64,000 nt of DNA from Chryseobacterium vaccae. GTDB lineage: Bacteria > Bacteroidota > Bacteroidia > Flavobacteriales > Weeksellaceae. The notes beneath the pieces are model-generated. The model searched no databases. It was not told the origin of the DNA and was given only the letters and a program-made list of their open reading frames with translations. The translations under genes and the position numbers were made by a program. The DNA lies in NCBI RefSeq assembly GCF_009602705.1, contig NZ_VSWH01000001.1:806001-870000 (forward strand). Reading direction: 5' to 3'. Of the stretch, positions 52,685 to 61,949 are shown piece after piece (the stretch's first letter is position 1; every line of letters begins with the position of its first letter).

Positions 52685-54067
52685 TTAATGATTTACTGAA
52701 GAAACCTCATCAGGATTATGTTTATGCCTGAATAGAATCGCAAAGAATATAGCAAGAACCAGAGCATAGATTGCAAAAGAAAGCCATATCTGATGCCAAT
52801 CTTTTACCATAACAACAGATGAAAGGGTCCCATCCGGATTTACTGCAGCATTAAAACCGCTTTTCAAAATCTCAAGGAATGTAGGATTATCCGGTGTTGT
52901 TTCCAGGTAGGTGGAAAGATCCGAAGCTGTTGTAAACTTGTGTGTAAAAAATTTATCAATGGCCCAACCTGCTATATAACTTCCGAAAACAGCTCCAAAA
53001 CCATTGGTCATCATCATAAATAACCCCTGAGCAGAAGAACGTATTTTTTTATCAGTAGTTGTTTCTACGAAAAGAGAACCTGAGATATTGAAGAAATCAA
53101 ATGCCATTCCGTATACAATACAGGAAAGAATAATCAGTGAAAGCCCAAATCCGTCCGGCACACCATAGGCAAAGAATCCGAATCTTAAAACCCATGCAAG
53201 CATAGACATCAACATTACTTTTTTGATCCCGAATTTCTTCAGGAAAAAAGGAATCGCTAAAATGAACAAAGTCTCTGAAACCTGAGAAATTGACATAATA
53301 ATGGTAGATCTCTGAACAACAAAAGAGTCTGCATATTTTGGAAAATGTGAAAATTCACTTAAGAAAACATCTCCGTAGGCATTAGTTAATTGAAGTGCAG
53401 CTCCCAAAAGCATTGAAAACAGGAAGAATAAGGCCATTTTGTAGCTCCCGAATAGCTTAAATGCATTCAGACCTAACTGCTCTGATAATGGAGCGCTTTT
53501 ATCAATTAGTTTTTGTGGCGGACATTTCGGAAGCGTCAGTGCATAAATTCCCAATAGGATCGCTACCGCTCCTCCAATATAAAACTGTCCTTCGGTTGCT
53601 TTGTTTCCTGTAAGATTGGTAATCCACATGGCTACAATAAATCCAATTGTTCCCCATACCCTGATTGGCGGGAAATCTTTTACCACATCCAGATTACTAT
53701 TTTTCAAAATAGTATATGAAATAGAGTTGGCAAGGGCAATGGTAGGCATATAAAAACACATGGCTACAAGCATTACCGAAAAGAAAGAATTAGGATCTGC
53801 CGAATGAGGCAATATGAAAAGAACAGCACCATAAAGAATGTGCAGCACCGAAAAAATTCTTTCAGCATTTACCCAGCGGTCAGCAATAATTCCGGTGATG
53901 GTTGGCATAAAGATAGAAGCAATTCCCATTGTTCCGAAAACGGCTCCGAACTGGGTTCCATCCCAGTGCTTTGTACCGAACCAAAAATTAGCCATCGTAA
54001 TCAGCCAGGCTCCCCAGACAAAAAACTGAAGAAAACTGAGGATGGTCAGTCGTAATTTTAAATTCAT
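52685..54067 (-). CDS. MFS nucleoside transporter (NupG-like)
   Basis: 460 residues with about twelve membrane segments. LTILSFLQFFVWGAWLITMANFWFGT (in pieces, LSFLQFFVWGAWLITM) is the family start, GIIADRWVNAERIFSVLHILYG is loop 2-3, and PPIRVWGTIGFIVAMW is the typical mid-protein motif. It matches the nucleoside:H+ symporter family, which moves nucleosides into the cell. The bifunctional-nuclease gene ends 21 bp upstream, so they may be co-transcribed. Confidence 0.88.
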   Translation of the reverse strand: MNLKLRLTILSFLQFFVWGAWLITMANFWFGTKHWDGTQFGAVFGTMGIASIFMPTITGIIADRWVNAERIFSVLHILYGAVLFILPHSADPNSFFSVMLVAMCFYMPTIALANSISYTILKNSNLDVVKDFPPIRVWGTIGFIVAMWITNLTGNKATEGQFYIGGAVAILLGIYALTLPKCPPQKLIDKSAPLSEQLGLNAFKLFGSYKMALFFLFSMLLGAALQLTNAYGDVFLSEFSHFPKYADSFVVQRSTIIMSISQVSETLFILAIPFFLKKFGIKKVMLMSMLAWVLRFGFFAYGVPDGFGLSLIILSCIVYGMAFDFFNISGSLFVETTTDKKIRSSAQGLFMMMTNGFGAVFGSYIAGWAIDKFFTHKFTTASDLSTYLETTPDNPTFLEILKSGFNAAVNPDGTLSSVVMVKDWHQIWLSFAIYALVLAIFFAILFRHKHNPDEVSSVNH

Positions 54068-54088
54068 AGTTTATATAAAGTATCTCTT

Positions 54089-54688
54089 TTAGTCAATTTT
54101 CTTTTTCCTCCTTTTAATTTCTTCCTGAATTTCCAGAGCGGTGTCATAATCTTCTTCTCTTACGGCTTCATCCAGCATTTTCTGAAGTTCTTCCATAGAC
54201 ACAGATTTTAAGTTATCTTCAGCCTGTACTGTTTCTGAAAACGATTGTTCTTCTTTTGAAACATCTTCCAGCTCAAGAAGGATTCCTGCTTCATTCAGCA
54301 CTTGTTGTGTAGTAAAAATCGGTGCATCGAATCTTACAGCCATTGCAACAGCATCAGAAGTCCGGGCATCAAGGATCAGCTCTTCGTCATTGGCTTTATT
54401 CTTAAAGTTGATATTGGAGAAAAATACACCGTCTACAATTTGATAGATAATTACCGAAACCAATTCGTAATGGGTAGAAACTATAAATTTGGTGAATAGA
54501 TCGTGGGTAAGGGGTCGCGGTGGATGGATATCTTTTTCCAGTCCGAGAGAGATGGACTGTGCTTCGAAATTTCCAATGACAACAGGTAATTTTATGTGTG
54601 TCTCTTCATGTTCCAGTAATAGGGCGTACGCGCCTGATTGGGTCTGGCTGTACGATATTCCGCGAATAATTAGCTGTTTATAATCCAT
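54089..54688 (-). CDS. Bifunctional nuclease family protein (DUF151) with UVR motif
   Basis: 199 residues. Residues 1-140 are the DUF151 bifunctional nuclease domain: LLLEHEETHIKLPVVIGNFEAQSI, RPLTHDLFTKFI and LDARTSDAVAMAVRFDAPIF (in pieces). A UVR helix pair (LQKMLDEAVREEDYDTALEIQEEI) closes the protein. Some DUF151 relatives have DNase/RNase activity, though the cellular role in Bacteroidota is unclear. It precedes the nucleoside transporter gene. Confidence 0.9.
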   Translation of the reverse strand: MDYKQLIIRGISYSQTQSGAYALLLEHEETHIKLPVVIGNFEAQSISLGLEKDIHPPRPLTHDLFTKFIVSTHYELVSVIIYQIVDGVFFSNINFKNKANDEELILDARTSDAVAMAVRFDAPIFTTQQVLNEAGILLELEDVSKEEQSFSETVQAEDNLKSVSMEELQKMLDEAVREEDYDTALEIQEEIKRRKKKID

Positions 54689-54739
54689 AACTACAAATAT
54701 AGATTAATTTTTTATTGTGATTTCACTTTTTTACGCAAA

Positions 54740-54771
54740 AATAAAAGCCCGGAAAGCCGAGCTTTTATTTG
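54740..54771 (-). terminator. Terminator of etfBA
   Basis: AAATAAAAGC at 54740-54749 pairs with GCTTTTATTT at 54762-54771, and the loop carries an inner CGG/CCG pairing. It lies about 110 bp after the etfA stop. Confidence 0.82.
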
Positions 54772-54880
54772 TATTATGAAGAATTGTAAATGGCTGATCG
54801 TCAATGGTACTCCGTAAGTGAATTTTTAATTTATCAAAGATTGACAAGCGAAGCGAACTGACTGCTCACCATTAACTTTT

Positions 54881-55828
54881 TTATCCTTTTATTGCTTTGA
54901 TTTTCTCTGTTAAAGCCGGGATGATCTGGAAAGCATCTCCTACTACTCCATAATCAGCAGACTTGAAGAATGGTGCTTCAGCATCATTGTTGATTACTAC
55001 GATTGTTTTAGAAGAGTTTACCCCTGCAAGGTGCTGAATAGCCCCGGAAATCCCTACTGCAATGTAAAGATTAGGTGCAATTGCTTTACCGGTCTGTCCT
55101 ACGTGCTCTGTGTGAGGTCTCCATCCGATATCAGAAACCGGCTTAGAACATGCGGTAGCAGCTCCTAAAACGTTAGCCAGTTCTTCAATCATTCCCCAGT
55201 TTTCAGGACCTTTCATCCCTCTACCTGCAGAAACAACCACCTCAGCTTCTTTAAGATCTAATTTACCTGAGCTTTGCTCGTGAGAGATCACTTTTGTATC
55301 TTCGTTAGCTACTGAAAGATTTTTCACCTCTTCTGAACCTGATACTCCGTTTTCTTTAACACCGAAAGCATTTTGAGAAACAGTAACAATTACTCCGCTA
55401 CCATCTGCTTTTGCATGCATGAATCCTTTTCCTGAGAATGCTTTTCTTTTTACCTGGAATGGAGAAAGGTTTTCAGGAGCTTCCAAAGCGTTTGTAATTA
55501 AAGAATAGTTCTTCATTACAGCCAGCATAGGTGCAATAGAAGAAGCATCTGTTGTATGAGGGAAAACAATAATATTTCCGTCTGCTACTTCATTTACTGC
55601 CTGTGCATATGCTTTTGCAGAGAAATTCTTAAGACCCTCGTCTTTGATATTGATTACGTTTGACGCTCCATATTTGTACAATACATCTGAAGCATCTGTA
55701 GGGTTTACAGAGATTGCCGTAACGGTATCTCCTGCTTTGTCTGCAACAGCTTTAGCATAAGAAACTGCCTCAAAAGCTGCTTTTTTGTAAACTCCGTTTA
55801 TATTTTCTGCGTATACGAATACTGCCAT
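54881..55828 (-). CDS. etfA: Electron transfer flavoprotein alpha subunit
   Basis: 315 residues. VVVSAGRGMKGPENWGMIEE is the FAD-binding motif of EtfA, GAATACSKPVSDIGWRPHTEHVGQTGKAI (in pieces, DIGWRPHTEHVGQTGKAI) and NLYIAVGISGAIQHLAGVNSS are the FAD contacts typical of the family. It carries FAD and passes electrons from acyl-CoA dehydrogenases towards the quinone pool with EtfB. The etfB gene lies 41 bp upstream on the same strand. Confidence 0.95.
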   Translation of the reverse strand: MAVFVYAENINGVYKKAAFEAVSYAKAVADKAGDTVTAISVNPTDASDVLYKYGASNVINIKDEGLKNFSAKAYAQAVNEVADGNIIVFPHTTDASSIAPMLAVMKNYSLITNALEAPENLSPFQVKRKAFSGKGFMHAKADGSGVIVTVSQNAFGVKENGVSGSEEVKNLSVANEDTKVISHEQSSGKLDLKEAEVVVSAGRGMKGPENWGMIEELANVLGAATACSKPVSDIGWRPHTEHVGQTGKAIAPNLYIAVGISGAIQHLAGVNSSKTIVVINNDAEAPFFKSADYGVVGDAFQIIPALTEKIKAIKG

Positions 55829-55869
55829 TTTTTTAAATTTAAAGATTAAAAAATTAAAGGATTAAAGAA

Positions 55870-56616
55870 TTAGATCACTTTAGCTTCTTCGTGAAGTAAT
55901 CTTACCAATTCATCAAGGTTATCAGGAGAAACCATTTTTACAGCAGCTCTAGGCGGCACACTGTCATAAGATACACCCTGAACTTTTACTTCTGAAGAAA
56001 CTGGTTCTACAACCTGCAAAGGTTTTGTTCTTGCAGACATAATCCCTCTCATGTTTGGAATGATAAGGTCTTTTTCATCCACTAATCCTTTTTGTCCTGC
56101 AATGATGGCCGGAAGTTTTACAGAAATAGTTTCTTTCCCTCCTTCAATTTCTCTTACTGCAGTCGCCTCGCTTCCGTTTACGTCTAAACCTACCGATGCA
56201 TTTACGAAAGGCTGGTTCAATAACTGAGCTACCATTCCCGGAACAGAACCTCCGTTATAATCGATAGATTCTTTTCCACAAAGGATAAGATCATATCCCC
56301 CATTCTGAGCTACTGCAGCAATTTCTTTTGCTGTTGAATAGCTATCCTTAGGATCAAGGTTTACTCTTACTGCATCATTAGCACCAATTGCCAATGCTTT
56401 TCTGATAACAGGTTCTGTAGCTGCATCTCCTACATTGATCACAGTTACTATTGCTCCCTGAGATTCCTGAAGTTTAACCGCTTTTGTTAACGCAAATTCG
56501 TCTAAAGGGTTGATTACCCACTGAATTCCGTTTTTGTCGAAAGCAGACTTATCTGCTGTAAAGTTAATTTTGGAAGTAGTATCCGGAACACTACTAATAC
56601 AAACTAATATTTTCAT
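55870..56616 (-). CDS. etfB: Electron transfer flavoprotein beta subunit
   Basis: 248 residues. KILVCISSVPDTTSKINFTAD is the family start, INPLDEFALTKAVKLQESQG follows, and VNVGDAATEPVIRKALAIGANDAVRV (in pieces) is the AMP-binding region. VDEKDLIIPNMRGIMSARTKPL is the EtfB signature loop. It pairs with EtfA to move electrons from dehydrogenases. A 24-nt palindrome lies about 95 bp before its start. Confidence 0.95.
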   Translation of the reverse strand: MKILVCISSVPDTTSKINFTADKSAFDKNGIQWVINPLDEFALTKAVKLQESQGAIVTVINVGDAATEPVIRKALAIGANDAVRVNLDPKDSYSTAKEIAAVAQNGGYDLILCGKESIDYNGGSVPGMVAQLLNQPFVNASVGLDVNGSEATAVREIEGGKETISVKLPAIIAGQKGLVDEKDLIIPNMRGIMSARTKPLQVVEPVSSEVKVQGVSYDSVPPRAAVKMVSPDNLDELVRLLHEEAKVI

Positions 56617-56710
56617 GTGTACTATTTTATTATTTCCCTTTAGTGCCTAAACCCATGATGATTTTAGCAGAGATTTTGTTTGAATTAATTTTTGCTAATA
56701 TAAGCAAAAA

Positions 56711-56734
56711 ATATATTATGCATGCATAATATAT
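56711..56734. promoter_or_regulatory. 24-nt perfect palindrome upstream of etfB
   Basis: Centre TTATGCATGCATAA, with 12-nt arms extending into AT pairs. It lies about 95 bp before the etfB ATG and could be a repressor operator; no regulator is identified. Confidence 0.5.
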
Positions 56735-56766
56735 ATTGATTTGTTATTCAGAGCATTAAAATTAAC

Positions 56767-56791
56767 AAAACGCCCTAAAACAGAGCGTTTT
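56767..56791 (-). terminator. Terminator of the type IX cargo gene at 56817
   Basis: AAAACGC at 56767-56773 pairs with GCGTTTT at 56785-56791; T-rich sequence follows on the minus strand. Confidence 0.75.
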
Positions 56792-56816
56792 TGTATTAAT
56801 AAAGAGATCATTAATC

Positions 56817-57833
56817 TTATTTTCTGATGAATTTTTTAGAAAATTTGTTTCCCTTAATTTCCATGCTAATGGTATAAATTCCGGGGGTAAGATTTCGAAT
56901 ATCTATTTTATTGTGGTCAGGCTGGGTATTCATGCTTCTTCCTGTATTATCAAAAATTTCAACTTTGGAGACTGGTGATGCAGATTGTATATTTATAAAA
57001 TCAGTCGCGGGATTCGGATACACTGAAATATTACTTTCTTCCTCAACAGTTTCTTTAGTTCCCAATGTTGAACTATTTACGGCTGTCACCATATAATCAT
57101 CAAAAGATGTGATATGAGCTACTGTATTCCCTGCACCAACTACTGAAACAAAATCCAATTCAAAAGGATCTACACCTGCGGCGGCTGGTGTATGTGTTGA
57201 GGCAGGACTGTAAGCAGTACCTCCAGGGGTTATCCATGTAACAATTCCTGTCGTTTTGTTGAATGTACAGTTCAAAGTAATCCATGTATTGGGTGGATAA
57301 GTATTTGTAGCAGGTTCAAGATAAAAAAGATAATTTCCGGTTACCGCTGTTGATACTTTAGTATAATATGCAATTCCTACAATTCGTTGTGTATCATATT
57401 CATATCCGGCTCCCAGCAACGTTTTATGGGTGGTCCCGTCATAAATCAATACGGTTACTCTTCCCACACCGCCTGTGACGCTTCCTGTGTATAATTTGAA
57501 GCTTAGTTTAAGGATATCATTTCCAGCAGTTCTTGCCGCCCAGGATGTTCCCAGCCCGTTCTTCCACATATACTTTGTGCCCGTAGATCCAGCACTTCCG
57601 GTAAGCTGTAAAGATTTTCCGTGGGAAACATCTACATTCACAATCTGTGCTTCCGAATTGGAACCTCCGGCAAAATCCGTATAAAAGCCACCTTGCCCGG
57701 GAGTTGATGCAGTAATATCCGTTCCAATATTTCCTATAGTATAACTATTAAAATTATCACTTTCCAGAGTCTGGGCATTCAAGGTTTGAAATAAAACCCA
57801 TAGAAATGCATTAATTGATAGAAAATTTTTCAT
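56817..57833 (-). CDS. Type IX secretion cargo protein (C-terminal sorting domain)
   Basis: 338 residues. MKNFLSINAFLWVLFQTLNAQ is a signal peptide. Residues about 22-250 form a beta-rich domain (YTIGNIGTDITASTPGQGGF, LNCTFNKTTGIVTWITPGG) like a carbohydrate- or lectin-type jelly roll. The last about 70 residues, SVYPNPATDFINIQSASPVS to KKFIRK, are a type A sorting domain that routes the protein through the type IX system to the surface. Function of the main domain is unknown. Confidence 0.88.
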   Translation of the reverse strand: MKNFLSINAFLWVLFQTLNAQTLESDNFNSYTIGNIGTDITASTPGQGGFYTDFAGGSNSEAQIVNVDVSHGKSLQLTGSAGSTGTKYMWKNGLGTSWAARTAGNDILKLSFKLYTGSVTGGVGRVTVLIYDGTTHKTLLGAGYEYDTQRIVGIAYYTKVSTAVTGNYLFYLEPATNTYPPNTWITLNCTFNKTTGIVTWITPGGTAYSPASTHTPAAAGVDPFELDFVSVVGAGNTVAHITSFDDYMVTAVNSSTLGTKETVEEESNISVYPNPATDFINIQSASPVSKVEIFDNTGRSMNTQPDHNKIDIRNLTPGIYTISMEIKGNKFSKKFIRK

Positions 57834-58095
57834 AATATATTTTTAATTCAATGTCAAACTTACTTCAGTTAAAAAGTGGAATCAATACCAGTTATTAGGT
57901 AAATTTTACACTTTAAAGAAAATTGATTCTTATTTTAACATCAATTGAAGAAGGATTAGCTCCTGTTAATAAGACAGCAGAAATCCTGAAAGGTTGTCTG
58001 TGAAATAAAAATATCTATTGATTACTACATTAAAATTTAATTGATTTTTGAGATTTATAAAAAAATATTCAATCTGGATTCCCAAAAAGCATCAT

Positions 58096-58797
58096 TTATA
58101 AAGGCTTTGTTGCCCTGAATTCTATTTTACTCGGCAAAACTCTTGGATTCATTTTCAAAATATCCAGTACAAGATTTCCCATATCTTCGGGCTGGATCTT
58201 CCAGCTGTCTTTTTCTGAAGGAATATTTCCGTTGAAATGAGTCGCCACTGATCCGGGCATAATCACGGTAGATTTGATATTGTATTTTCTAAGATCGATC
58301 ATAGCCGCTTGGGTAAACCCTACAACACCAAATTTTGAAGCGTTATATCCTGTTCCGTTCTCAAAGAAGTTGGCACCTGCCAGACTGGAAATGGTGATAT
58401 AATATCCTTCCGTTTTCTTTAATTCTTCCACGGAGGCTTTTAAAGTATAGAAAACACCGGTTAAGTTTGTTTCGATCATATCATTCCATTCCCCGGCTGT
58501 GAGCTCATCCACCGGTTTAAATATTCCCAGTCCTGCATTGGCAATTACAAAATCCAGTCTTCCAAATTTTTCTACTGCATATTTTATGGCTTCCTCTTCA
58601 CTTTCTAGGCTTCTTACATCAGAAACAATTCCCAGAACATTTTCCGAATACTTCCTAAGCGTTTCTTCAGCTTTCTCTACCTCTTCTCTTTTGCGTCCCG
58701 AAAATGCTACGGAAATTCCGTTTTCAAGCAATATTTTTGCGATCCCGAAACCAATTCCTTTGGTCCCTCCCGTTATATAGGCTACTTTATCTGACAT
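58096..58797 (-). CDS. Short-chain dehydrogenase/reductase
   Basis: 233 residues from the ATG at 58795-58797; a 14-codon upstream frame is discarded. YITGGTKGIGFGIAKILLE is the dinucleotide-binding motif TGxxxGIG, VIANAGLG is the conserved NAG, and the catalytic Ser and YxxxK are in ITISSLAGANFFENGTGYNASKFG (in pieces, GYNASKFG). It is a classical SDR with NADP preference suggested by the basic residue RKREE. The substrate is unknown. Confidence 0.9.
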   Translation of the reverse strand: MSDKVAYITGGTKGIGFGIAKILLENGISVAFSGRKREEVEKAEETLRKYSENVLGIVSDVRSLESEEEAIKYAVEKFGRLDFVIANAGLGIFKPVDELTAGEWNDMIETNLTGVFYTLKASVEELKKTEGYYITISSLAGANFFENGTGYNASKFGVVGFTQAAMIDLRKYNIKSTVIMPGSVATHFNGNIPSEKDSWKIQPEDMGNLVLDILKMNPRVLPSKIEFRATKPL

Positions 58798-58827
58798 GTT
58801 CCTTAATTTTAATTCCCTAAAATAATA

Positions 58828-58851
58828 AAAACGCTCCAATTGGAGCGTTTT
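58828..58851. terminator. Perfect-palindrome terminator after the second type IX cargo gene
   Basis: A 24-nt palindrome with core CTCCAATTGGAG lies 24 bp after the stop at 58875. The 12-nt arms pair fully in RNA and poly-U follows on the minus strand. Confidence 0.82.
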
Positions 58852-58874
58852 ATATAGCCTAAGATTTTGTCAGG

Positions 58875-59783
58875 TTATTTTTTGATGAATTTTTCGGTAA
58901 AATTTCTGTCGTCAGTTTCAATATTAAGAAGATAGACTCCTGCAGATAGGTTTTTTACATCAATCTTGTTTCCGTTCAGCTTAATTTGAAGTTCCTTCCC
59001 CTCCATATTGTAAACCTTAACTGCTTTTACCAAATGTGAATCAGTCAATTTGATAAAATCTGTAGCCGGATTGGGATAGATGATGATCTTTTTCTTAGGA
59101 CCAGTTGTCTCTTTTGTAGATAACCCGCTTTGATTATTTAACTGAATATTATCAATATAAGCTGATCCTTCTGCATTATTATGCACAAAACGCACCTGAT
59201 CAATATTAATAGGCTCTATAGTCCCTGTATAGATCAGGATATTATCCAGATAATATTTGACTTCTGAGGAGGAACCTATTATTGAAAACCTGTGCCAGAC
59301 ATTGGGCTGCCATGATCCGGAAGCAGACATTAACTCCGGACTTACAAGCTTATCTAAAATTTTAACTGAGCCTGTATTTTCAAAATCAACACGGATGACA
59401 AATTTTTCTTCTGCATTATTTACTCCCTGAAAGCCGAATATTGATCCGTTAAGCTGAGACATATTAATATCAAATGAAACAGAAAACCCAGTGGATGGCT
59501 GAATCTGAATATTATTAAAAGCTCCAATGATGGGAACTGATTGAGTTCCGTATATATTCTCTTTTACAATCCTGAGAGAGTTGTAGCCATCTGTCGCATC
59601 GTCGATACAGATTGTCTGGTTTAATATGTTGGGGGGCTCATCACCGGTAGGCGTACTTATCCAAGTCCCCTGAGCGTGAATATTTCCTGTATAAAATCCT
59701 TCGTAGTCCTCAAATGAGGTTCTTTGCTGAGCAACAGAAAGCACTGATAACAAACAGATTGTGATTGAGTAGATTTTTTTCAT
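58875..59783 (-). CDS. Type IX secretion cargo protein (C-terminal sorting domain), second
   Basis: 302 residues from the ATG at 59781-59783. MKKIYSITICLLSVLSVAQQ is a signal peptide. The middle has SFEDYEGFYTGNIHAQGTW, FSVSFDINMSQLNG and YIDNIQLNNQSG, a jelly-roll-like beta domain similar in style to the other cargo. The end IIIYPNPATDFIKLTDSHLV through KKFIKK is a type A sorting domain. The two cargo genes lie 1 kb apart but differ in sequence. Confidence 0.87.
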   Translation of the reverse strand: MKKIYSITICLLSVLSVAQQRTSFEDYEGFYTGNIHAQGTWISTPTGDEPPNILNQTICIDDATDGYNSLRIVKENIYGTQSVPIIGAFNNIQIQPSTGFSVSFDINMSQLNGSIFGFQGVNNAEEKFVIRVDFENTGSVKILDKLVSPELMSASGSWQPNVWHRFSIIGSSSEVKYYLDNILIYTGTIEPINIDQVRFVHNNAEGSAYIDNIQLNNQSGLSTKETTGPKKKIIIYPNPATDFIKLTDSHLVKAVKVYNMEGKELQIKLNGNKIDVKNLSAGVYLLNIETDDRNFTEKFIKK

Positions 59784-59947
59784 AGTCTTTTTTTTAGTCA
59801 GAACTAAAATTAAAAACATCTGAGAGTTAAAAAAATATCATTCGTCAAGCAGAAATCCGATTATTGTTATTAACTTGAAGCCGGACTGGCCATAAAAAAG
59901 ACCTCGCGCACAGGATATACCCAAAAGTTGAGACAGTCCAAAAATAA

Positions 59948-59977
59948 ATCCAGCGCTTCTTTTCAGAAACGCTGGAT
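59948..59977 (-). terminator. Terminator of the M20 peptidase gene
   Basis: ATCCAGCG at 59948-59955 pairs with CGCTGGAT at 59970-59977 with partial inner pairing; T-rich sequence follows on the minus strand. Confidence 0.8.
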
Positions 59978-59998
59978 GGTAAGGTATATTAATTTCAA

Positions 59999-61378
59999 TT
60001 ATTTTGAATAATTTTCAAAAAACAACGGAATACTTTCAATTCCTTTATAGAAATTAAATAATCCGTAATGCTCATTCGGTGAGTGAATTGCATCAGAATC
60101 AAGACCGAAGCCCATCAGAACTGATTTTGCTCCCAACACCTTTTCAAACATCGCCGTAATAGGAATACTTCCTCCACTTCTATAAGGTAATACCTCTTTT
60201 CCAAATGCGGTTTCCATCGCTTGTTTTGCAGCTAAGAATTCTTTTGTATCACTTGGCAAAACATATGGCATTCCTCCGTGATGTGGTGTAACTTTTACTT
60301 TTACATTCTCAGGGGCAATTTTTTCAAAATGCTTTGTGAACTTTTCTGTAATTTCCTCTGGTGTTTGATAAGGAACCAGACGCATAGAAATTTTAGCAGA
60401 AGCTTTGGAAGGAATTACTGTTTTCGCTCCTTCTCCTGTATATCCGCCCCAGATCCCATTACAGTCTAAGGTAGGACGAATAGAGGTTCTTTCCAGTGTT
60501 GTATATCCTTTTTCGCCTTCCACTCCGTTCAGTCCGATTGATTTTTTGAATTCTTCAGGATTATCTTTCAGTTTATTCATTTCTGCTCTGTCTACATCAG
60601 ACACCACTTCCACATTGTCATAGAATCCGTCAATCGTAATATGTCCGTTTTCGTCAATGAGCTGGGCAATCATTCTTGACAGCACATGGATCGGGTTGGG
60701 AACAGCTCCTCCGTAAAGTCCTGAATGTAAGTCTCTGTTAGGCCCTTCCACTTCTACTTCCACATAGCTTAATCCTCTTAAACCGGTAGTTACCGTTGGC
60801 TGCTCATTGCTGTAAATATGGGTATCTGATATTAAGATACAGTCGCAGGCTAATTTTTCTTTGTTTTCATTAACGAAATCACCAAGACTTACCGACCCTA
60901 CTTCTTCTTCCCCTTCCAAAATAAATTTCACGTTGCATGGAAGCGCATTGGTTTTCATCATCGCTTCAAAAGCTTTCAGATGCATGAAAAACTGGCCTTT
61001 ATCATCTGCAGAACCTCTGGCAAAGATGGCTCCCTCCGGGTGAAGTTCAGTTTTTTCAATATAAGGTTCGAAAGGAGGTTTTCTCCATAACTCCAACGGA
61101 TCTGCCGGCTGTACATCATAATGTCCGTATACTAAAACCGTAGGAAGGCTTTTATCTAAAATCTTTTCTCCGAAAACGATAGGATAGCCTTTTGTTTCAC
61201 ACACTTCCACATTATCTGCTCCTGCATTCTTAAGGTACCCTGCACAAACGTCTGCACACTTCAGTACATCATCTTTATAAGCCGGATCTGCAGAAATAGA
61301 AGGAATTCTCAGTAACTCAAATAATTCATCCACGAAACGCTGTTTGTTTTCGTTGATGTAATTTAATGTCTCTTGCAT
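59999..61378 (-). CDS. M20 family dipeptidase
   Basis: 459 residues. The first zinc motif VYGHYDVQPA has His86 and Asp88. The bridging Asp125 follows in ARGSADDKGQF, and the catalytic glutamate region is EGEEEVGS at about 155-162. A lid or dimerisation domain (SYVEVEVEGPNRDLHSGLYGG, in pieces) and the final YRSGGSIPITAMFEKVLGA with a His in DAIHSPNEHYG complete the M20 plan. It hydrolyses dipeptides in the cytoplasm, similar to CNDP-like dipeptidases. Confidence 0.93.
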   Translation of the reverse strand: MQETLNYINENKQRFVDELFELLRIPSISADPAYKDDVLKCADVCAGYLKNAGADNVEVCETKGYPIVFGEKILDKSLPTVLVYGHYDVQPADPLELWRKPPFEPYIEKTELHPEGAIFARGSADDKGQFFMHLKAFEAMMKTNALPCNVKFILEGEEEVGSVSLGDFVNENKEKLACDCILISDTHIYSNEQPTVTTGLRGLSYVEVEVEGPNRDLHSGLYGGAVPNPIHVLSRMIAQLIDENGHITIDGFYDNVEVVSDVDRAEMNKLKDNPEEFKKSIGLNGVEGEKGYTTLERTSIRPTLDCNGIWGGYTGEGAKTVIPSKASAKISMRLVPYQTPEEITEKFTKHFEKIAPENVKVKVTPHHGGMPYVLPSDTKEFLAAKQAMETAFGKEVLPYRSGGSIPITAMFEKVLGAKSVLMGFGLDSDAIHSPNEHYGLFNFYKGIESIPLFFENYSK

Positions 61379-61485
61379 TGTAAAAATTTATTTTGTTAAA
61401 AGTAAAAAAAATGGTCTGCAGACGCAAACAAAAAGGGAGAATTTTCTGAATAGCTTATCATTTTAAATCTATACGTCTTTAACAA

Positions 61486-61515
61486 AAAATGTCCTACACA
61501 ATGGCAGGACATTTT
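61486..61515 (-). terminator. Terminator of the small lipoprotein gene
   Basis: AAAATGTCCT at 61486-61495 pairs perfectly with AGGACATTTT at 61506-61515. An A run before it gives T residues on the minus strand. Confidence 0.88.
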
Positions 61516-61532
61516 ATATGGTATACTCGTAA

Positions 61533-61811
61533 TTAATGTTCAGCTTTTGGAGCTTTTTCAGCTTCAGCAGGTTTTGCCGCGGAAGTACTGTCTTTTTTAG
61601 GAGCTTCAGCTTCATGTTTTTCAGCCGGAGCCGCTTCTTTGTGACCTTCAGCAGCGTTATGACCATGTGCTTCACCTCCGCCCTGTACATCATCAGAATA
61701 TCTTTCTACTCCTTCTTCCAGTTTCAGTGTATTTTTGTTTCCTCCTGCCTGGATCTTTTTACAGCTTACAGCTACAGCAGCAATAGCTAAACATATAACT
61801 AATTTTTTCAT
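61533..61811 (-). CDS. Small low-complexity lipoprotein
   Basis: 92 residues from the ATG at 61809-61811; a TTG two codons upstream is less likely. MKKLVICLAIAAVAVSCKKI is the lipoprotein signal (Cys17). The mature part is short, then Ala/Glu/Lys/His rich (AAEGHKEAAPAEKHEAEAPK), probably disordered. No function can be read. Possibly a peptidoglycan-facing or surface filler lipoprotein. Confidence 0.7.
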   Translation of the reverse strand: MKKLVICLAIAAVAVSCKKIQAGGNKNTLKLEEGVERYSDDVQGGGEAHGHNAAEGHKEAAPAEKHEAEAPKKDSTSAAKPAEAEKAPKAEH

Positions 61812-61949
61812 ATGCAAAATTTATTTTTTTAAAGGTCATATGGAATCGCATTATTTTAGTCTGTCCTGATTATCCAAACAGCGGGCGATTTCATGCTTAC
61901 ATTTTTAATTGCCCAAAATTAAGAAATCCTGCTTTTTTCGGCAACATTT

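Noticed and set aside
54781..54870. AT-rich stretch with GCGAAGCGAACTGAC between etfA and its neighbours
   Set aside because: No gene or hairpin beyond the listed terminator is supported; possibly another extragenic repeat.
59890..59945. String AAAAGTTGAGACAGTCC that resembles an insertion-sequence end
   Set aside because: No transposase or matching second end is present, so it is at most a fragment.
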